Shown: piece after piece, positions 16,643 through 25,787 of the stretch
Layout: each line of letters starts with the position of its first letter
How positions within the stretch are numbered: position 1 is the stretch's first letter
From: Bacteroidia bacterium
Lineage (GTDB): Bacteria > Bacteroidota > Bacteroidia > B-17B0 > Aurantibacillaceae
Assembly: GCA_016787445.1 (NCBI GenBank)
Contig: JAEUTQ010000038.1
Coordinates: 1 to 64,000, forward strand
Direction: 5' to 3'
DNA: 64,000 bases
Position numbers and translations under genes: made by a program
Notes under the pieces: generated by a model
What the model was told of the DNA's origin: nothing
Databases searched by the model: none
The model's input: only the letters and a program-made list of their open reading frames with translations

Positions 16643-18175
16643 TTACGCCTGATATTTTTTAATGAATTCCTGCCACTCTTCTAATTGTTTACCCTTCATC
16701 ACACGAGGAAATTTATGAGCCGAACCCAGTTTCCCTTTGCTTGCTAAAAAATCAATAAAGGCATCGTCAGGCAATACTGTAACAATGACTTCTTTCAAAG
16801 CCGAACTGCGTTCAACTCTATAATCATCATTAATCACTTTCAAATGTTCATCAATTTTTTCACGTAACGCATCTGCACTCACTTTTATGTTAGAACCAAT
16901 ATACCAATGGTGTGCAAACAAATTACCATGCGGAATTCCGGCAACAGCAAATTCATTAATCTCAATACCCATTTGCTCAGCTGTAAAACTAATCGCCTTA
17001 CTCATATTCTCAACAGATAAGTGTTCACCGCATAAACTTAAAAAGTGCTTAGTACGACCCGTAATAACAATTTCGCTATGCTCCAAACTTGTGAACTTAA
17101 CAACATCGCCAATTAAATAACGCCAAGCACCGGAACAACTGGACAATAACAAGGCATATTCCTTCCCCTCCTCAACTTCCTTTATGCACAAAGCTTGTGC
17201 TTCCGGTCTAATGTTTCCATCTCCATCGAAATTACTTTCATTAAATGGTACGAATTCATAAAATAATCCCGCATCCAATAACATGCGCATTCCTTGTTCT
17301 ACATTTGGCCTTTCCTGAAAAGCAATTAATCCTTCAGATGCTAAATATGTATCCGAAAAAATTAAAGGGAATCTGGTTAACTTACTAATGCTCTTCATGT
17401 ACGGCGCAATGGACACACCGGCGTGAACATAAATTCGGAGATTTGGCCAGATATCATGAATGGTTTTAACCTTGTAATGTTCTATGATTTTTTCCATCAA
17501 GATTTGAACCCATGCAGGCACACCTACTATAATTCCGATATCCCAATCCTTAGCTGCTTTTACAATTTCTGAAAGTTTGGTATCCCAATCTTTGTATTTA
17601 GAAATTTGCTTACCAGGTTTATAAAAATGCTGGAACCAGGTTGGAATATTAGCGGCCGTAATTCCACTCAAATCACCTTCGTAGTATGTTCCATTAAAAT
17701 CAAGAGCAGTACTTCCTCCTATCGCTAAAAAGCCCTTTTGAAAATGCTCTTTCGGTAAGTCATAATGCGCCATAGCCAACATCTGACGAATACTTCCCTT
17801 CTTAAAATTCTTCAACATATCCTTTGTTACAGGAATGTATTTACTCGAAGCTTCTGAAGTACCTGAACTTAAAGCGAAATATTTTATTTGCTCGGGCCAA
17901 CACACATAAGCTTCACCTTTCAAACTACGGTGCCACCATTCTTTATAAATACTGCTGTAATCGTAAATCTTTACGTTTTTTTGGTAAGCTTTGATAATAT
18001 CATCTTCCAATAAAATTCGGTCGAATTTATAATGCTGTCCAAATGCCGTGTTCTGAGCTTTGGTTAACAATTTACGTAATTGCTTTACCTGAAGTTTGTA
18101 CGGATTTTTCCAGTGCGGAATTTTTCCGCGAATATCAATGGTGCGTTTAATTATAGAACCTAAAATAGCGGCCAT
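16643..18175 (-). CDS. GH3 superfamily acyl-adenylating protein
   Basis: A 510-residue protein resembling the plant GH3 auxin-conjugating enzymes, which adenylate acyl acids and join them to amino acids. Seen: the ATP-binding motif FALSSGTSEASSKYIPVT, the central FSDTYLASEGLIAFQ, and the YLIGDVVKFTS motif with the ATP-contacting acidic residue, then ITGRTKHFLSLCGEHLS at the start of the C-terminal lid. These are the three canonical GH3 motifs. Bacterial GH3 proteins have no agreed substrate. The neighbouring LysE-type exporter may handle a product or an amino acid, but that is inference. Confidence 0.88.
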   Translation of the reverse strand: MAAILGSIIKRTIDIRGKIPHWKNPYKLQVKQLRKLLTKAQNTAFGQHYKFDRILLEDDIIKAYQKNVKIYDYSSIYKEWWHRSLKGEAYVCWPEQIKYFALSSGTSEASSKYIPVTKDMLKNFKKGSIRQMLAMAHYDLPKEHFQKGFLAIGGSTALDFNGTYYEGDLSGITAANIPTWFQHFYKPGKQISKYKDWDTKLSEIVKAAKDWDIGIIVGVPAWVQILMEKIIEHYKVKTIHDIWPNLRIYVHAGVSIAPYMKSISKLTRFPLIFSDTYLASEGLIAFQERPNVEQGMRMLLDAGLFYEFVPFNESNFDGDGNIRPEAQALCIKEVEEGKEYALLLSSCSGAWRYLIGDVVKFTSLEHSEIVITGRTKHFLSLCGEHLSVENMSKAISFTAEQMGIEINEFAVAGIPHGNLFAHHWYIGSNIKVSADALREKIDEHLKVINDDYRVERSSALKEVIVTVLPDDAFIDFLASKGKLGSAHKFPRVMKGKQLEEWQEFIKKYQA

Positions 18176-18182
18176 TTACAAA

Positions 18183-19274
18183 TTATTTAATGTAACGAAA
18201 ATCGTGATTGTTCTTAATTGTTTTTAAAGAGTGATACATTAGTTTAATCACATCTTCTACGTCTTGTTTATGTACACTTTCAACTGTGGTATGCATGTAA
18301 CGCAATGGAAGTGAAATCAACACTGAGGCAATACCATCCGTGCTATATGCAAACGCATCCGTGTCTGTTCCTGTTGCGCGGGAAGCTGCCTGACGTTGAA
18401 ATTCAATTTTATTTTTCTTAGCAGTATCGATGACTAATTTCAATAAATTATTCTGCACAGCCGGCGCGTAACTCAACACAGGACCTTTTCCGCAAGCCTG
18501 ATCGCCACTTGTAATTTTGTTCATCATTGGTGTTTGCGTACAATGACACACATCTGTTACAATAGCCACATTCGGATTAATTTTACGTGCAATCATTTGA
18601 GCACCGTTTAATCCAACCTCTTCCTGAACAGAGTTAACAATATATAATCCAAATGGTAATTTATCCTTTTTCTCCTTAAGCAAACGGGCTACTTCCGCAA
18701 TCATAAAACCACCAATGCGATTATCCAAAGCACGACCTACATAATAACGATCGTTTAACTCCATAAACTCATCTTCGTAAGTTATAACACACCCAACATG
18801 CACGCCTAAAGCCTCTACTTCTTTATCTGACTTACAGCCGATATCTAAAAATATATTCTTTAAAGTTGGTGTTTCTTCTTTTGCTGCATCACGCACGTGA
18901 ATAGCCGGCCAACCAAATATTCCTTTTACAATGCCTTTGTCTGTATGAATATTTACTCGCTTCGAAGGGGCAATTTGATGATCGCTACCACCATTACGAC
19001 GTAAATAAATAAATCCGTCTTTAGTGATATAATGCACAAACCAACTGATTTCATCGGCATGTGCTTCAATTACTACCTTATAAGGCGCTTTCGGATTAAT
19101 GACACCTACAACGGTACCATAGGTATCAACGAAATAATCATCGATATATGGTTTTAAATAATTCAACCAGATTTTTTGTCCACCCGACTCGAAGCCGGTT
19201 GGCGATGGATTATTTAAATATTCACGTAAAAACTTTAAGGATTTATCGTTCAGAATTGATTTTTGCTTAGCCAT
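18183..19274 (-). CDS. M42 family metallopeptidase (glutamyl/deblocking aminopeptidase type)
   Basis: A 363-residue cytosolic co-catalytic zinc aminopeptidase that in this family forms large tetrahedral complexes. Metal and catalytic residues visible: EAHADEISWFV (first His-x-Asp), GRALDNRIGGFM (bridging Asp), NSVQEEVGLNGAQ (catalytic Glu pair), VTDVCHCTQTP (metal Asp), and the terminal PLRYMHTTVESVH (metal His). First gene of the operon; the GH3 gene follows after seven bases. Confidence 0.93.
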   Translation of the reverse strand: MAKQKSILNDKSLKFLREYLNNPSPTGFESGGQKIWLNYLKPYIDDYFVDTYGTVVGVINPKAPYKVVIEAHADEISWFVHYITKDGFIYLRRNGGSDHQIAPSKRVNIHTDKGIVKGIFGWPAIHVRDAAKEETPTLKNIFLDIGCKSDKEVEALGVHVGCVITYEDEFMELNDRYYVGRALDNRIGGFMIAEVARLLKEKKDKLPFGLYIVNSVQEEVGLNGAQMIARKINPNVAIVTDVCHCTQTPMMNKITSGDQACGKGPVLSYAPAVQNNLLKLVIDTAKKNKIEFQRQAASRATGTDTDAFAYSTDGIASVLISLPLRYMHTTVESVHKQDVEDVIKLMYHSLKTIKNNHDFRYIK

Positions 19275-19355
19275 AATTTTAATTAGTTACAACTCCTAAA
19301 TTAAGGCAAATTAATCGGCATTTAAAAGCAAAAAATATTAAAAAATTAAAGCCAT

Positions 19356-22300
19356 TTAGGCCTTACGAATTACATAGGTAATATTGGAAGTAAGCTTGGT
19401 GTTATCAATCACTTCCAGACTCAATTCCGGAAATTTAGCAATGGTATCTTTAATTAATTTTCCACTAACAAAATGTAATCCTTCCTCTTTGGTTTTATTG
19501 AAGCCCGCCACCTTAGTACTTATAAATTCGGTATACCATGTACCTGCCTGTCGAGATTTTAAATCAGCATCTGCATCGCGAATTACCAACACACCATTTT
19601 TATTTAAGCTTCCGGCTAATTTATTTACGACAGACACCTGGTGTTCCGGATTTAAATAATGTAACACATCACTGATGATAATTCCGTCTGCTTTTGGAAA
19701 TTCAAAAACCGTTACATCTGCTGTTTCGAAATTTACCTTTTCGGATCTGTGTACACAATTCGCTGCAACAGCAATTTTATCTTCGTCGTAATCCAATCCC
19801 AAAATTTCGCGGTGCTTACTCTTATACATCAGCATGTATGGCAAAAATCCATAGCCACAACCAACATCAATTATTTTTCCTTGCTTTGGCATTAGGCTCT
19901 CAAACAATTTATAATTTCCTTCCAGGGCAGTTTTAATACGGCAATACCATTCGAGAACCGGACCCTTATAAATATAATTATTAATTAATCGTGAGCGGAA
20001 ATACTCCACCGGCTCACACGTTTCCCGCATCTTATCATATTCAACACGCATATAATTGCAAATACTTTTCGTTCTTTCCTGATAAGTATTGCCGAATGTT
20101 TTATTCTCTGGCGTTATGCGAGGCAGATACTTCACTGTTAAAGCCCCGTCTTTAAAATGAAAATCTTTCTTCGTGACAGCATCACCGGCACCATGTAACA
20201 ACATCGGTAAAATATCTAATTGCAATTTTTCCGCGAGTAAAAATGCGCCTTTGTGAAAACGATGAATTTCCCCATCAACACTTCTTGTTCCTTCAGGGAA
20301 AATTAAAATCGAGTAACCATCCTTTACCATGGCTTCTAACTTCTCCAAACTATTTTCATAGCCAGCGGAAGCCGGATAATAATCTGCCATCTTTACAATC
20401 CATCCGTAAAATGGAGAATTATAAACCCAATCGTTTGTAAAAGCAATAATTTTAGGATACAACTGCAGCGTTAATGCTAAATCAATATGCGATTGATGAT
20501 TGGCAATAATTAACGCCGGCTTAGAAAAATCTTCTTTGTTTTCATTGATAATCTTCTTTTTTACATTAAAGAAAATACCCAGAACGGCTCTGAATGTATA
20601 GGCAATCACATAATGAAATGCGAGCTTGCGCTTCTTCTTTCCGGCCGGATATATGGTGATGATTAATAATCCTAATAAAGTTAATATGGATGAAAAAATA
20701 GTGAACATTACAAAACCAAAAAAGGTAATAAGTAAGTATTTTAATGTGTAAGGCTGTAAACCGCGATAGCGTCGGTTCAACACTAACCAATTAAAAAGAA
20801 AAGGTTGTATAACGAAGGATACCAAAACAACGCAAATCATTCCTAGAATAGTAATGAGCGCAATGGACTGCAAGGCCGGATGTTTCGCGAAAATCATTAC
20901 ACCAATTCCAATCACTGTTGTTAAGGCAGAAAGTAAAATGGAGGTTTTGTAACTGCTTAAGTTTTTCTTTCCGTATTTATATTCGGTGAGCAAACCATCC
21001 ATAATAAAAATGGAATAATCGTCGCCCAAACCAAAAATAAAGGTGGATATAATAATATTGATGACATTGAATTTAATTCCCAAAATCCCCATTAAACCTA
21101 AAATCCACAGCCACGAAATAAACATTGGCATAAAATTGATAATCGCTAATTCTAATCGTCCGTGTGATAAAAGCATGAAGCCAAATACCAAAATGGAAGT
21201 AATCCAAAGTATGGTTGAAAAATCAGAACTGATAACATCTACAAATTGCGAAGTAAGGTGTTGACGATCGAATACAATAATGTTTTCATTATCCTTAAAT
21301 AATTCGTACAACTTTTCTTTTTTCTCAGCATCTACCTTTACGTGCGTCAAAACGGTTGGCTTGCCTTTCACAACGGAAACATATTCTGACAAGAGATTCT
21401 TTTTTATAGAATCCAAATCTTCTTGCGGGATTTCCTTAAAATCAGACTTCATTAAATCGTAAAACGACTGAAATGCCTCGGGTTTAAACTTGTAATTTGC
21501 TCCGTATGTAATAATGTGTTGCTTTAAGCTATCCTTTGTTTCATTGGTAAAAAAAGCATTCCATTTACTTAATCTCTCTTCCTGCGTTTTTTGAGAAGGA
21601 AATATAGAAGCGATTGAACTTACCCGCTTAATCTCATTGTTCTGCTTTAAAGAATCTAACTGCGTGTAAATTTTATCGTTCAAACTTACAGCTTCCTGTA
21701 AGGTATTCCCGCTTGCAAAAATATATACCGAACGAGCAGCAAAATTATTTACTTCATCCAGATGCTTCTCTGCTAATCGCGTTTCCTCATCCATGTAACT
21801 CATCTTGTTCATGTCACTCTCGAAACCAACATTGGAAGCGAAGAAACTGAGTGTTATTGTGATAATGAGCGCGGCCAGTGCAACCAATTTATTTTTATCG
21901 GGACGATAGCTCACTAATTTATCTAACCAGGAATCGTGATGAACCACTTCCTCCTTTTCCTTTTTAAACGATAATTTCAATAAATGAGGTAAAACCAAAA
22001 CCGAAAACAGCAGAGCTCCTATTAAACAAAAGCCTGCGAATTGTCCGAAATCATGTAAAGCTTCACTCTTGGTAAAAACCAAACTAAAAAATGCGCCTAC
22101 TGTTGTTGTACACCCGATGAGCATTGGAACAGTCAAATCAGCAATTACTTCCTTTACATCTCGAACGTGTTTGTAATGTGTAAAGAAGTGTAAGCTGTAA
22201 TTGATGGCAATTCCTAACACCGCTGCACCTGCTGCTACTGCAATGGCTGATACAACGCCTTTAAATAAAAACAACATGGCCAGTGAAAACGCCATGCCAA

Positions 22301-23201
22301 ACCCAACCGGTAAAAAAATAAATACAATTGGAAAAGGATTTTTAAAGTACAAACCTATAAGCAAGGAAATCAAAATAACCGTAATCGTCGTTGTAAGAAT
22401 TGTATCCTTTCTCAATTGCTCGGCATTTCCTAATGAAACCATACAGGCTCCAAATGGCTCTACTTTTATTTCCGCATTGCTATATCTTTTTGCTAAAGAT
22501 TTTACTGTATCTATTAACGGCTTGTTCTTCGCTGTTTCTGTTGCAGCATAAGCCGGTGTTACAAACATTAGTAAATGCTTATGGTCCTTTGTTACGATGG
22601 CGCCATCATGCGTTTCAAAATTTTCATCCAGCTGAATGTTGTTGATTTTTTTTAAAGCGAGCGGAACAATGTTTAAGGGGTCGCGGCGGATGTATTTAGA
22701 AAGGACAATGCCACTGGGACTTAATAAAGCTTCATAATCACGTTTTAGTGTGTAATCAACACTGTCTTTGCTGATTAGTCCGCTTAATCTCTCATAATCG
22801 CTTTCGTTCAAATAAAAAGGCAAGTTGCGATAGAAAATATCATAAACACCCTGCATGGTGTTATCAGAAACCTTATAGGTAATGCCTGCATAAGCAGTAT
22901 CCGGTAATTGATTAAGAATAGAATCGTAAACCGCATCGGCAGATTCAATGATTTTATCAATTTTATCACCTGATTCTGAATAAAAATGCAGAACTAATTT
23001 ATCTTTTGATTTTAAATTACTGAGAATCGAATTGATGTTAGCCGTGTTTTTATCTTTGGGAACGAAGCGCGTGATATCTTCTTCTAACTTAATTTTTGAA
23101 GCATAAAAACCAAGGACGCCACAGACAGCCAAAACCAAAAGCGTAAAAAACAACTTACGTTTGTTGAAAAAAAGATAAACCAGATAGGGCCAATTCTGCA
23201 T
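19356..23201 (-). CDS. Trifunctional MMPL transporter / lysophospholipid acyltransferase / SAM methyltransferase
   Basis: A 1281-residue fusion of three parts. Residues 1-~840 form an MMPL/RND-type exporter: a single N-terminal helix, a periplasmic domain, and two bundles of membrane helices, each following a large loop (FGLGDDYSIF in the second). Residues ~860-1060 are a PlsC-type acyltransferase with NHQSHID at 901 and FPEGTR at 968. Residues ~1080-1281 are a class I methyltransferase with IIDVGCGYGF at about 1110. The same three-part order is known in Bacteroidota, and related separate genes belong to flexirubin/aryl-polyene lipid clusters. It probably builds and exports a modified acyl lipid. 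No polyketide-type genes are within this window. Confidence 0.9.
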   Translation of the reverse strand: MQNWPYLVYLFFNKRKLFFTLLVLAVCGVLGFYASKIKLEEDITRFVPKDKNTANINSILSNLKSKDKLVLHFYSESGDKIDKIIESADAVYDSILNQLPDTAYAGITYKVSDNTMQGVYDIFYRNLPFYLNESDYERLSGLISKDSVDYTLKRDYEALLSPSGIVLSKYIRRDPLNIVPLALKKINNIQLDENFETHDGAIVTKDHKHLLMFVTPAYAATETAKNKPLIDTVKSLAKRYSNAEIKVEPFGACMVSLGNAEQLRKDTILTTTITVILISLLIGLYFKNPFPIVFIFLPVGFGMAFSLAMLFLFKGVVSAIAVAAGAAVLGIAINYSLHFFTHYKHVRDVKEVIADLTVPMLIGCTTTVGAFFSLVFTKSEALHDFGQFAGFCLIGALLFSVLVLPHLLKLSFKKEKEEVVHHDSWLDKLVSYRPDKNKLVALAALIITITLSFFASNVGFESDMNKMSYMDEETRLAEKHLDEVNNFAARSVYIFASGNTLQEAVSLNDKIYTQLDSLKQNNEIKRVSSIASIFPSQKTQEERLSKWNAFFTNETKDSLKQHIITYGANYKFKPEAFQSFYDLMKSDFKEIPQEDLDSIKKNLLSEYVSVVKGKPTVLTHVKVDAEKKEKLYELFKDNENIIVFDRQHLTSQFVDVISSDFSTILWITSILVFGFMLLSHGRLELAIINFMPMFISWLWILGLMGILGIKFNVINIIISTFIFGLGDDYSIFIMDGLLTEYKYGKKNLSSYKTSILLSALTTVIGIGVMIFAKHPALQSIALITILGMICVVLVSFVIQPFLFNWLVLNRRYRGLQPYTLKYLLITFFGFVMFTIFSSILTLLGLLIITIYPAGKKKRKLAFHYVIAYTFRAVLGIFFNVKKKIINENKEDFSKPALIIANHQSHIDLALTLQLYPKIIAFTNDWVYNSPFYGWIVKMADYYPASAGYENSLEKLEAMVKDGYSILIFPEGTRSVDGEIHRFHKGAFLLAEKLQLDILPMLLHGAGDAVTKKDFHFKDGALTVKYLPRITPENKTFGNTYQERTKSICNYMRVEYDKMRETCEPVEYFRSRLINNYIYKGPVLEWYCRIKTALEGNYKLFESLMPKQGKIIDVGCGYGFLPYMLMYKSKHREILGLDYDEDKIAVAANCVHRSEKVNFETADVTVFEFPKADGIIISDVLHYLNPEHQVSVVNKLAGSLNKNGVLVIRDADADLKSRQAGTWYTEFISTKVAGFNKTKEEGLHFVSGKLIKDTIAKFPELSLEVIDNTKLTSNITYVIRKA

Positions 23202-23205
23202 TGTG

Positions 23206-23213
23206 CAAAAATA
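23206..23213 (-). promoter_or_regulatory. -7 element abutting the MMPL fusion start
   Basis: CAAAAATA on the plus strand reads TATTTTTG on the minus strand. Only four bases separate the element from the ATG at 23201, so the mRNA would begin at or within a base or two of the start codon. Confidence 0.5.
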
Positions 23214-23237
23214 ACAATTATGGCCTATTAGAGAAAA

Positions 23238-24311
23238 TTACATACCAACACCAAGACTGATTCCGCCCTTCTGAGCCTCTTCCAAATCAAACAAATCAAT
23301 AGCATGCCGTTTCGGCTTTTTGATATAACGGTTCTGGTCATTGAAATCAGGCTCCTTACCAATAAGCAATACACGATAAAGCTCCTTAATATATGGCTTT
23401 CGTTTTAATACTGAAGGGTACAAAAAGTAATTATGTTCCCGATCTAAAACCCTGCTAAAGTTTAAATAAAGTGCATTTTTAGCATAAGGTTTACGAGGCC
23501 GTTCTCCTAACTGACGTTTAAAGCCAGAAATAATTTTTGCTCCATTTAAGGTACGGTCGCGGTTATTGCGTGTAATATATAAATGTTGCTGTATACTTAT
23601 TTTCTCTACCCATACACGATGCTTCTTTTGTGGCACACAGGAAGAATTCATGATGATGCTATTAAACAAGGTGTCTTTTACGGTAATCTGATTGCCTTTG
23701 ACCGCATGCATCATTAAGAGATTTCCCATACTGTGCATGAGTAAGGACAAGGTCTTAAAAGTTTGCGGCTGATTATTCTTTAAAGTGCTTAATTCACTCA
23801 GAAATTGCGAGAAATAAGGAGCTAACGTTTCACTTTCTTTTAATGTGAGCTTATAATTTTTACCGCTTTTCATGGCAGGACGATAGGTTGGCCAATCGAA
23901 CATAATGATATGATATCCGTACTGCCGGCTAAATAAAGTGGCTCTATCTAAAGCCGTAAGAAAGGTTCTTCCAAATCCCTCTACAAAGGTTACCGCATGC
24001 AAACTATCTTCACCGTTTAAACACTCCTGAAGACTTTTCTTTGGCACAGCTCTCCATTTATCACCGTTAAAATAAATATTGAAATATTTAATATTTACAT
24101 TCTTATCGCAATCATAACCCATGAAAATTTTCTCATCCTCCGAACAGCTTCGTACAGACGCGAAAGTAATGCAGGTATCATCCTTTGTGGGGATATAATC
24201 CTTTTCGAGCTTTACGTTTTCCCAATCGCTTTTAAAGAAGTAGGCATTGTGTTGTGAACACAGTGCTTTCGTTAAGAAAACTAAGAATAAAATTACTTTA
24301 AAAGGTTTCAC
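23238..24311 (-). CDS. Secreted alpha/beta hydrolase-like protein
   Basis: A 357-residue protein with a signal peptide (MKPFKVILFLVFLTKALCSQ) and an alpha/beta-hydrolase core. The nucleophile elbow reads LLMHSMGNLLMM, with Ser in H-S-M-G, preceded by HIIMFDWPTYRP, which resembles DUF900-type hydrolases. A candidate catalytic His lies in DREHNYFLYPS, with RNNRDRTLNGAK before it where the acid may lie. Substrate unknown. The start is GTG. Last gene in the mqnB-mqnD-pth run, 33 bases after pth. Confidence 0.7.
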   Translation of the reverse strand: MKPFKVILFLVFLTKALCSQHNAYFFKSDWENVKLEKDYIPTKDDTCITFASVRSCSEDEKIFMGYDCDKNVNIKYFNIYFNGDKWRAVPKKSLQECLNGEDSLHAVTFVEGFGRTFLTALDRATLFSRQYGYHIIMFDWPTYRPAMKSGKNYKLTLKESETLAPYFSQFLSELSTLKNNQPQTFKTLSLLMHSMGNLLMMHAVKGNQITVKDTLFNSIIMNSSCVPQKKHRVWVEKISIQQHLYITRNNRDRTLNGAKIISGFKRQLGERPRKPYAKNALYLNFSRVLDREHNYFLYPSVLKRKPYIKELYRVLLIGKEPDFNDQNRYIKKPKRHAIDLFDLEEAQKGGISLGVGM

Positions 24312-24344
24312 GAGGGTTTAACAGTTCAAATAAAATTATGTTCA

Positions 24345-24911
24345 CTATTTGGTGTTATAATCATTCATGCAGCGTTGAAGTCCGGCAAATGCAAAGGCTT
24401 TAATTGCATCTGAAGCAATTTTAATTCGCTCGTTCAACGTTTTCTTCTCCTCATCGTTCCACTTTCCCAACACATAATTAACCTGATAACCCTTTCCGAA
24501 TTCGTTACCAATTCCAAATCGTAAACGCGGATAGCTTGAAGTATTTAAAGTTTCCTGAATGTTTTTTAATCCGTTATGGCCTCCGTCACTTCCTTTTGGT
24601 CCGATACGGATTTTACCAAATGGAAGTGCCAGTTCATCCACGATTACCATCATGTTTTCGATCGGAATTTTTTCGGCTTGCAACCAATAATTAACCGCCT
24701 TACCACTTAAATTCATATAGGTAGTTGGTTTAATGAGCACCAAAGTTTTTCCTTTAAATTTCATTTCAGCTACGTAAGCATGGCGATCGTTGACAAATTT
24801 CACGCCCGCTTCATTTGCCATGAACTCTACCACATCAAAACCAATATTATGACGGGTGTGCTCATAATCCTCACCAATATTTCCTAATCCAACTATTAAA
24901 AATTTCGACAT
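24345..24911 (-). CDS. pth: Peptidyl-tRNA hydrolase
   Basis: Releases tRNA from peptidyl-tRNA that drops off the ribosome. The bacterial Pth signatures are present: FLIVGLGNIGEDYEHTRHNIG with the catalytic His, IKPTTYMNLSG with the substrate Asn, and the acidic motif IVDELALPFGKIRI, followed by GSDGGHNGLKNI. The length of 188 residues is standard. It follows mqnD by two bases and is co-transcribed with the menaquinone genes. Confidence 0.96.
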   Translation of the reverse strand: MSKFLIVGLGNIGEDYEHTRHNIGFDVVEFMANEAGVKFVNDRHAYVAEMKFKGKTLVLIKPTTYMNLSGKAVNYWLQAEKIPIENMMVIVDELALPFGKIRIGPKGSDGGHNGLKNIQETLNTSSYPRLRFGIGNEFGKGYQVNYVLGKWNDEEKKTLNERIKIASDAIKAFAFAGLQRCMNDYNTK

Positions 24912-24913
24912 GT

Positions 24914-25786
24914 TTAATCAATCATTATAGGTTCTGTAATTGAAGTAATCAGTTTTTTTTCCTTTGCTTTGTTTATCATTAAGCCAATCGCTTCCGTTCC
25001 TTTGTTCCCCAAATCTATTGAAAATTCGTTAACATATAAATCGATATGCTTTTTCATGACCTCCTCACTCATTTCCTGAGCATGACAGCGCACATAAGGC
25101 ATTACATCTTGTGTGTTGGCAAAGGCATACAAAACACTTTTTTGAATGCAACGGTTTATTTTTTGAAGAAGCTCTTTGTCAAATTTTCTTTTTGCAACAA
25201 TTCCTCCTAAAGGAATCGGGGCATGAATTAATCCATCCCAAAATTCGCCTAAATCCATTATCTTCTGCAAACCTTTTTGCTCATAAGTAAACCGACTTTC
25301 ATGAATAATTAATCCGGCGTCAACTTTTCCATCCAAAACCGCTTGTTCAATATCGCTAAACAATAACTCCACTTTGTTTTTTGCCTGAGGTAAGGCCAAA
25401 GACAATAAAAAATTCGCAGTTGTATTTTTGCCCGGAATCGCGATAGACAATTCTGTATTGGGAGTTGGGAATTCTGTGTTATTGTTAAGCTGATCTCTCA
25501 ATCTACGAACTACCAACTCCGAACTACCAACTAATAATGGTCCGCAATTAAAACCCAAGGCACTGCCGCTACGAAGCAAAATATAATTTTGCATAGCGTA
25601 TAAATAAGCGTGAAAGCTGAGTTTCGTAATATCCAATTCGCCTTTTAACGCACGTTGATTTAAGGCCTCTACATCCTCCAGTACTACCTCAAACTCCAAA
25701 CCTTCCGTATCGATTTTATGATGCACCATGGCATCAAAAATGAAACAATCATTCGGACAGGGAGAAAAACCTAAACTTAATTTCAT
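24914..25786 (-). CDS. mqnD: 1,4-dihydroxy-6-naphthoate synthase with an in-frame insertion
   Basis: Converts cyclic de-hypoxanthine futalosine to 1,4-dihydroxy-6-naphthoate in the futalosine route to menaquinone. Periplasmic-binding-protein-like fold; seen are LSLGFSPCPNDCFIFDA, DITKLSFHAYL, the CGPLLV strand, IAIPGKNTTANFLLSLA, and LIIHESRFTYE. Between CGPLLV and IAIPG there are about 30 residues where I expect roughly 10-12; the extra DNA contains a 14-base tandem repeat. The frame is intact and the insertion falls at a surface turn, so the enzyme is probably active. It starts two bases after the mqnB stop. Confidence 0.92.
   Translation of the reverse strand: MKLSLGFSPCPNDCFIFDAMVHHKIDTEGLEFEVVLEDVEALNQRALKGELDITKLSFHAYLYAMQNYILLRSGSALGFNCGPLLVGSSELVVRRLRDQLNNNTEFPTPNTELSIAIPGKNTTANFLLSLALPQAKNKVELLFSDIEQAVLDGKVDAGLIIHESRFTYEQKGLQKIMDLGEFWDGLIHAPIPLGGIVAKRKFDKELLQKINRCIQKSVLYAFANTQDVMPYVRCHAQEMSEEVMKKHIDLYVNEFSIDLGNKGTEAIGLMINKAKEKKLITSITEPIMID
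25443..25532. repeat. Repeat-derived insertion within mqnD
   Basis: Two tandem 14-base units lie at 25505-25518 and 25519-25532 (acgaactaccaact and ccgaactaccaact, one mismatch). The adjoining DNA (25449-25475) holds ATTCTGTATTGGGAGTTGGGAATTCTGTG-like direct repeats in two copies of ATTCTGT. The translated segment is low in complexity and polar (for example TEFPTPNTELS), unlike the rest of mqnD. This looks like a short intergenic-type repeat that entered the gene in frame. The outer boundaries are approximate. Confidence 0.55.
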
Positions 25787-25787
25787 G

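Noticed and set aside
22201-22551. 116-residue plus-strand frame opposite the MMPL domain
   Set aside because: It lies antisense to conserved membrane helices and shows no known domain; a shadow frame.
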